DNA from: an uncultured Clostridia bacterium
GTDB taxonomy: Bacteria > Bacillota > Clostridia > Christensenellales > Aristaeellaceae
DNA: 5,840 nucleotides
NCBI GenBank assembly: GCA_946409855.1
Contig: CAMJXZ010000216.1
Coordinates: forward strand, 1 to 5,840
Reading direction: 5' to 3'
The notes beneath the pieces were generated by a model, which saw only the letters and a program-made list of their open reading frames with translations, had not been told where the DNA came from and ran no database searches. Shown one piece after another: positions 1 through 5,840 of the stretch (positions are counted from its first letter, which is position 1; every line of letters starts with the position of its first letter). The translations under genes were made by a program, and so were the position numbers.

Positions 1-546
1 ATGCGCATCGTGGACATCATCTATTCCCTGCCCGACGTGCTGATCGTGATCCTTTTGTCCGTGGCCATCAAGGACTGGGTCTCGGTGTCCAAAAACCCGC
101 TGATCAAGAACCTCGGCGCCGGCATGGTGTCGATCTTCATCGTCTTCGGCCTCCTGTACTGGGTCTCCATGGCCCGGCAGGTGCGCGGCCAGATCCTCTC
201 CCTCAAGGAGCAGGAGTACGTCCTGGCTTCCCGGGCCATCGGGGCTTCCCCCGCCCGGATCATCCGCAAGCACATGATCCCCAACTGCGTGTCGGTCATC
301 ATCATCATCGCCGCCATGCAGATCCCCAGCGCCATTTTCACCGAGAGCTTCCTGAGCTTCCTGGGCCTGGGGGTTTCCGTTCCCATGCCCTCCCTGGGGT
401 CCCTGGCGTCCGACGCCCGCACGGGCCTGCGCTCCTACCCCTACCAGCTGATCTTCCCGGCGCTTTCCATCTTCCTGATCGTGCTGTCCTTCAACCTCCT
501 GGGCAACGGCCTGCGCGACGCTTTCGACCCCAAACTGCGCTCATGA
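1..546 (+). CDS. oppC: OppC-type peptide ABC transporter permease, C-terminal part (5' truncated)
   Basis: This is the inner-membrane permease subunit of an oligopeptide/dipeptide importer. It pairs with an OppB-type permease (not in the window) to form the channel. The visible 181 residues carry hydrophobic segments at about 3-23, 40-57, 96-115 and 148-168. Between the second and third lies the cytoplasmic EAA coupling loop at about 72-95 (EYVLASRAIGAS, then IIRKHMIPN), which docks onto the ATPases. The C-terminal GNGLRDAFDPKLR is typical of OppC/DppC. OppC proteins are usually near 300 residues, so about 120 N-terminal residues are missing. The ATG at base 1 matches a conserved internal methionine of the family (MRIVDIIYSLP), so it is almost certainly not the true start. 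The gene lies 19 bases upstream of oppD, in the same operon. DppC is an equally valid name, because substrate preference cannot be read from the permease. Confidence 0.93.
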   Translation: MRIVDIIYSLPDVLIVILLSVAIKDWVSVSKNPLIKNLGAGMVSIFIVFGLLYWVSMARQVRGQILSLKEQEYVLASRAIGASPARIIRKHMIPNCVSVIIIIAAMQIPSAIFTESFLSFLGLGVSVPMPSLGSLASDARTGLRSYPYQLIFPALSIFLIVLSFNLLGNGLRDAFDPKLRS

Positions 547-547
547 G

Positions 548-555
548 AAAGGAGG
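548..555 (+). promoter_or_regulatory. Ribosome binding site that fixes the oppD start
   Basis: AAAGGAGG begins two bases after the oppC stop codon. It leaves 10 bases to the ATG at 566 but only one base to the in-frame GTG at 557. The ATG is therefore the usable start, and a GTG start adding three residues is unlikely. Confidence 0.8.
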
Positions 556-565
556 CGTGCGAGCG

Positions 566-1572
<1,007 letters not shown>

Positions 1573-1576
<4 letters not shown>

Positions 1577-2565
1577 GCACAGCCGAAAAGGCCTTTAAGC
1601 CCGATCCGGCGTACCTGGTGCAGGTCCGCCATTTAAAGCAGTACTTCCCCGTCAGCACCGGCTTCCTGCGCACCGTCATGCTCAAGGCGGTGGACGACGT
1701 GTCCTTTAACATCAAGCGGGGGACGACCCTGGGGCTGGTGGGCGAAAGCGGCTGCGGGAAGACCACCGTGGGCCGCTCCATGCTGCAGCTCTACAAGCCC
1801 ACGGCGGGCGAGATCTGGTTCGACGGCCGGCGGATCGACAGCAAGGACAGCCTGCAGGAATTCCGCCGCCGGGCGCAGATGGTGTTCCAGGATCCCTACT
1901 CCTCCCTGAACCCGAGGATGACCGTGGCGGACATCGTGGCCGAGCCCATCGACGTCCACCGTCTGTGCGCCAGTAAAAAGGAACGGGAGGACCGCGTCCG
2001 CCAGCTGATGAGCCTGGTGGGGCTGAACACCGAGCACGCCACCCGCTACGCCCACGAGTTTTCCGGCGGCCAGCGCCAGCGCATCGGCATCGCCCGGGCT
2101 CTGGCGTCCAAGCCGGAGTTCATCGTGTGCGACGAGCCGGTCTCCGCGCTGGACGTATCCATCCAGGCCCAGGTCATCAACATGCTGGAAGACCTGCAGA
2201 GCCGGCTGGGGCTGACCTACCTGTTCATCGCCCATGACATCAGCGTGGTCAAGCACATTTCCAACCGCATCGCGGTCATGTACCTGGGCCACATGATGGA
2301 GATGGCTCCGGCCAACGAGCTGACCCGCCACCCGCTCCACCCCTACACCGTTTCCCTGATGAGCGCCGTACCCGTGCCGGACCCGGAGCAGAGCCGCCGC
2401 CAGCAGCGCATCGTGCTGGAAGGCGACGTGCCCAGCCCCCTGAAGGTGCCCTCCGGCTGCCCCTTCCGCACCCGCTGCAGCCGGGCCATCAAGGACTGCG
2501 CTTCTTCCTGCCCCGCCATGCGGGAGGTGGCCCCCAGCCACTACGTCGCCTGCCATCAGGTGTAA
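1573..2565 (+). CDS. oppF: Oligopeptide ABC transporter ATP-binding protein OppF
   Basis: This is the second ATPase of the importer, 330 residues, expected to heterodimerise with OppD beneath the permeases. Motifs in order are Walker A GESGCGKT (57-64), Q-loop in FQDPYSSLNP (Q106), signature FSGGQRQR (163-170), Walker B ending in DEP (D187, catalytic E188), D-loop ALD (192-194) and H-loop H221 in IAHD. The peptide-transporter C-terminal extension includes HPLHPYT (253-259) and VPSGCPFRTRC. C296, C302, C309 and C327 have the same C-X5-C-X6-C-X17-C spacing as OppD, and an extra C313 is present. The start ATG overlaps the oppD stop by four bases. Only a G-rich stretch (about 1559-1565) lies upstream as a possible Shine-Dalgarno, so initiation probably relies partly on ribosomes finishing oppD. 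The Q-loop YSSLNP and the HPLHPYT stretch fit OppF/DppF better than OppD. Confidence 0.95.
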
Positions 2566-2719
2566 TGCTGATCTCTGATAAAAACCGCTGAATCCTGCGC
2601 GCATCCATGACGCTTCCTCTGCGTCAGCCGGTCTCACCGGACTCCGTCCACCGTTTGCAACCCGTGCTTCCCGCCTTCGGGCGTGAACAAATATCTACTC
2701 TATTTGAGGAGGAAAACAC
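2566..2719 (+). other. Structured leader between oppF and oppA
   Basis: This 154-base gap holds no credible gene. It contains three short perfect inverted repeats: TGACGC/GCGTCA (2608-2613 with 2621-2626, 7-base loop), CCGGT/ACCGG (2628-2632 with 2636-2640, 3-base loop) and CGCC-TTCG-GGCG (2672-2683). The last is a classic UUCG tetraloop, which can be lengthened to UUC/GAA (2668-2670 with 2685-2687) across one mismatch. None is followed by a T-run, so they are not intrinsic terminators. I found no convincing -35/-10 pair, so oppA is probably transcribed by read-through from oppF. The hairpins may act as mRNA processing or stabilising elements that set oppA transcript levels separately from oppCDF; that role is inferred. 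Confidence 0.45.
2707..2712 (+). promoter_or_regulatory. Strong ribosome binding site of oppA
   Basis: A perfect AGGAGG sits 7 bases before the ATG at 2720, in an AT-rich patch (2687-2705) that should stay unpaired. This strong initiation site supports high translation of the binding protein and fixes its start. Confidence 0.85.
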
Positions 2720-4489
2720 ATGAAGAAGATCGTTGCGCTTCTCCTGGCCATGATGATGGTGCTCAGCCTGGTCTCTTTCGCCGGCGCGGAAGAGGGCAAA
2801 GTGCTCAGCCTGTTCCTGGGCGGCGGCACGCCTCTGTCCATGGACCCGGCGCTCAACAGCGCTTCCGCCGGCTCCAACATCATCCGTTCCGCTTTCGCGG
2901 GCCTGATGGGCTACCAGCTGGATGAAAACGGCGAGCCGGTCATGAAGCCGGAACTGGCCGAATCCGTCGAGCTGTCCGAAGACGGCCTGACCTACACCTT
3001 CGTGCTGCGCGAAGGCCTCAAGTGGTCCGACGGCACCGACGCCACCGCTTCCCAGGTGAAGGCCGCGTGGGAACGCGCCGCTTCCGCCGAACTGGGCGCC
3101 GACTACGGCTTCCTGTACGACGTGATCAGCCGCGCTGAAGACGGCAGCCTCGCCATCGACGTGGACGACGCCGCCCGCACCTTCGTCGTGCATCTGCCCC
3201 AGCCCTGCGCGTACTTCCTGGACCTGTGCGCCTTCGTCCCCTTCTACCCGGTCCGCGTGGACATCGCCGACAACGAGGGCATCTGGGCCACCAAACCCGA
3301 AACCTTCATCGGCCTGGGCGCGTTCAAGATGACCAAGTACGCCGTGGACGACGTGATCAGCTTCGAAAAGAACCCCTACTACTGGAACGCCGACGCCGTG
3401 AAGCTGGACGGCATCAACTTCTATCTGTCTGAAGACAACACCGCCATCCTGACCGCTTACGAAAACGACACCGTGCAGTACATCCAGTCCATCTCCTCTT
3501 CCGAGTACGACCGCCTGAACGCGACCTACCCGGGCGAACTGGAGTTCTATCCCACCCAGGGCACCTGGTACATCCTGTTCAACGTCTACAAGGACCTGAG
3601 CCCCGCGGCCAAGCAGCTCACCGTGCAGGAACAGAGCAAAGCCCGTTTCGCCCTGGGCCAGCTGATCAACCGCTATGAAGTCGTCACCTACGTCACCAAG
3701 GGCGGCGAAAAGGCCGCGACCGGCTTCTATCCCATCGGCCTGGCCGACGGCGCCAACGCGGACGTCCGCTCCGCGGAAGGCTACGGCACCTGGTACACCG
3801 GCACCAACGAGCCCTCTGACGTGAACCCCGATTACACCGTGGACCAGGTGGCAGCCCTGCAGACCCTGATCGATCTGGGCTATCCCTGCACCGGCAGCAT
3901 CGAGGGCGGCGACATTTACTTCACCGACTTCCCCTCCATCGAATTCGCCTTCAACAACAGCGGCAACAACGCCCTGATCATCCAGTACGTCCAGGAGACC
4001 TGGAACCAGTTCGGCATCACCGGCGTGGTCAACCAGGAAGCCTGGGCCACCCTGCAGCAGAAGCTGAAGGCCGGCGACGCGGAAGCCGCCCGCATGGGCT
4101 GGGTCAGCGACTTCAACGACGTCGTGAACTTCCTGGAGATCTTCATCTCCGCTTCCGGCAACAACTATCCGCGTCTGGGCCGTCCCATCGGCGACTACAC
4201 CCGCAACAGCGCTGTGACCGCGGACGCCGGCATGGGCGCTTACTGGGGCCCCGAAGGCAACCAGACCTGGGCGGAAGCCTATGACGCCCTGGTGGACGCC
4301 GTGAAGGCCGCCACCGACCCCGCCGAACGCTCCAAGCTGGCCGCGGAAGCTGAAAAAGTGCTGATGGCCACCGGCGGCGTGAACCCCGTGTACTTCTACA
4401 CCACGCCTCAGATGAAGAAGCCCAGCGTCCACGACGTGATCCGTCTGGCCGGCGGCGACGTCATCTGGACCTACGCATACCTGGACTAA
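2720..4489 (+). CDS. oppA: OppA-type peptide-binding protein (SBP_bac_5 family), exported
   Basis: This is the extracytoplasmic substrate-binding protein that captures peptides and delivers them to the OppBC channel, 589 residues. The N-terminus is a signal peptide: MKK, a hydrophobic core (about 4-20), then AGA followed by EE, giving a likely signal peptidase I cut after A23. There is no cysteine near that site, so it does not look like a lipoprotein. Family landmarks include the DPALNSAS region (42-49), AGLMGY (60-65), YTFVLREGLKWSDG (92-105), IGLGAFKM (197-204), EKNPYYWN (216-223), GFYPIG (335-340) and GWVSDFNDVVNFLEIF (460-475). The last resembles the conserved GW-ADY-like segment of OppA. 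The length is slightly above E. coli OppA. C163, C170 and C390 are the only cysteines. All 16 arginine codons are CGC or CGT, as expected of a highly expressed gene. It is the last gene of the cluster and is followed by a terminator. Oligopeptides are the likely ligand, but the exact substrate cannot be read from sequence. Confidence 0.93.
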   Translation: MKKIVALLLAMMMVLSLVSFAGAEEGKVLSLFLGGGTPLSMDPALNSASAGSNIIRSAFAGLMGYQLDENGEPVMKPELAESVELSEDGLTYTFVLREGLKWSDGTDATASQVKAAWERAASAELGADYGFLYDVISRAEDGSLAIDVDDAARTFVVHLPQPCAYFLDLCAFVPFYPVRVDIADNEGIWATKPETFIGLGAFKMTKYAVDDVISFEKNPYYWNADAVKLDGINFYLSEDNTAILTAYENDTVQYIQSISSSEYDRLNATYPGELEFYPTQGTWYILFNVYKDLSPAAKQLTVQEQSKARFALGQLINRYEVVTYVTKGGEKAATGFYPIGLADGANADVRSAEGYGTWYTGTNEPSDVNPDYTVDQVAALQTLIDLGYPCTGSIEGGDIYFTDFPSIEFAFNNSGNNALIIQYVQETWNQFGITGVVNQEAWATLQQKLKAGDAEAARMGWVSDFNDVVNFLEIFISASGNNYPRLGRPIGDYTRNSAVTADAGMGAYWGPEGNQTWAEAYDALVDAVKAATDPAERSKLAAEAEKVLMATGGVNPVYFYTTPQMKKPSVHDVIRLAGGDVIWTYAYLD

Positions 4490-4527
4490 GAACGGCAGGG
4501 CTGTGAAGAACGGCCTCGTTTAAAGCG

Positions 4528-4570
4528 GGAAGGGCTCAGCCGGGCATCCGGCCGGGCCCTTCCTTGTTTT
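4528..4570 (+). terminator. Rho-independent terminator after oppA
   Basis: A long GC-rich hairpin spans 4528-4563. The left arm starts GGAAGGGC and the right arm ends GCCCTTCC. It forms about 15 base pairs (one G-U wobble, one A-C mismatch at 4538/4553) around a GCAT loop at 4544-4547, followed at once by TTGTTTT. It lies 38 bases after the oppA stop and should end the opp transcript before argH. The opposite strand lacks a good T-run, so it probably works in one direction only. Confidence 0.9.
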
Positions 4571-4606
4571 GGCGGGCAGCTTTCCCCTTCCCATAAAAAT
4601 CCCCAC

Positions 4607-4635
4607 TTTACGGAACAAAGAAACTGTGCTATGCT
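4607..4635 (+). promoter_or_regulatory. Predicted sigma-A-type promoter of argH (extended -10)
   Basis: A -35 element TTTACG (4607-4612, 4 of 6 to consensus) is separated by 17 bases from a -10 TATGCT (4630-4635, 4 of 6). The -10 is preceded by TGC at 4627-4629, forming an extended -10. Transcription would start near 4642, giving a leader of about 30 bases, too short for a T-box or riboswitch. It lies directly after the oppA terminator, as expected for a separate argH unit. I saw no clear ArgR operator. Confidence 0.6.
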
Positions 4636-4657
4636 GAACACGGTTTTGACATCACAC

Positions 4658-4664
4658 AAGGAGG
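4658..4664 (+). promoter_or_regulatory. Ribosome binding site of argH
   Basis: AAGGAGG lies 7 bases before the ATG at 4672. It confirms that start, which also gives the standard ArgH N-terminus MKLWSGRF. Confidence 0.85.
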
Positions 4665-4671
4665 CGGCGGC

Positions 4672-5840
<1,169 letters not shown>

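Noticed and set aside
2565..2591. Eight-codon mini-ORF starting at the TAATG overlap with the oppF stop
   Set aside because: It has only a weak AGGTG two bases upstream and no codon run or attenuator structure that would suggest a leader peptide. It is easily explained by chance.
2655..2660. TTGCAA as a possible -35 for an oppA promoter
   Set aside because: At 17 bases' spacing the -10 position reads CGGGCG, inside the UUCG hairpin, and no TATAAT-like hexamer lies at an acceptable distance.
2683..2925. GTG-started frame overlapping the oppA start in another frame
   Set aside because: It lacks its own ribosome binding site and runs through the oppA Shine-Dalgarno and signal-peptide codons. 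Its product is an arginine- and proline-rich shadow translation.
2624..4432. A 602-codon open frame on the minus strand opposite oppA, and similar long antisense frames at 491-1501, 1633-2637 and 4486-5823
   Set aside because: They lie opposite well-supported genes in GC-rich sequence where antisense stops are rare. Their translations are rich in Gly, Val, His, Gln and Ala, with no recognisable family or ribosome binding site.
4488..4514. Nine-base direct repeat AAGAACGGC with an 18-base period just after the oppA stop
   Set aside because: Only two short copies are present, with no link to an operator, mobile element or structure. It is probably chance.
4646..4651. Perfect TTGACA -35 hexamer in the argH leader
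   Set aside because: A matching -10 would fall on the argH start codon, where the sequence is GGCATG. The upstream TTTACG/TATGCT pair fits far better.

Overview
The window is GC-rich (a little over 60 % by eye) and coding-dense. All five genes are on the + strand, with strong AGGAGG-type ribosome binding sites. Gene content, Shine-Dalgarno strength and the style of the binding-protein signal sequence suggest a high-GC member of the Bacillota, probably an anaerobic gut-type Clostridia (for example a Christensenellales- or Oscillospirales-like lineage). This placement is inferred from general features, not from a marker gene.

Layout. Positions 1-4489 hold most of an oligopeptide/dipeptide ABC importer: the C-terminal part of an OppC-type permease (cut by the left edge), the ATPases OppD and OppF, a 154-base leader with three small hairpins, and an OppA-type substrate-binding protein. 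oppC, oppD and oppF are tightly packed: 19 bases separate oppC from oppD, and oppD and oppF overlap by 4 bases. A strong intrinsic terminator at 4528-4570 ends the unit. A separate sigma-A-like promoter with an extended -10 (4607-4635) then drives argH (argininosuccinate lyase), which runs off the right edge without its last 70 or so residues. The upstream permease oppB would be expected just left of the window.

How the genes work together. OppA captures peptides outside the membrane. An OppB/OppC channel passes them inward, powered by the OppD/OppF ATPase pair. ArgH catalyses the last step of arginine biosynthesis. It appears to be an independent transcription unit; a nutritional link (peptide uptake and arginine supply) is possible but only inferred.

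Overall this is a conventional nutrient-uptake locus, and I found no sign of an undescribed system. The points most worth a second look are the identical four-cysteine motifs at the C-termini of both ATPases, the binding protein's lack of a lipobox cysteine, its position at the end of the cluster behind a structured leader, and the marked codon-use difference between oppA and argH.
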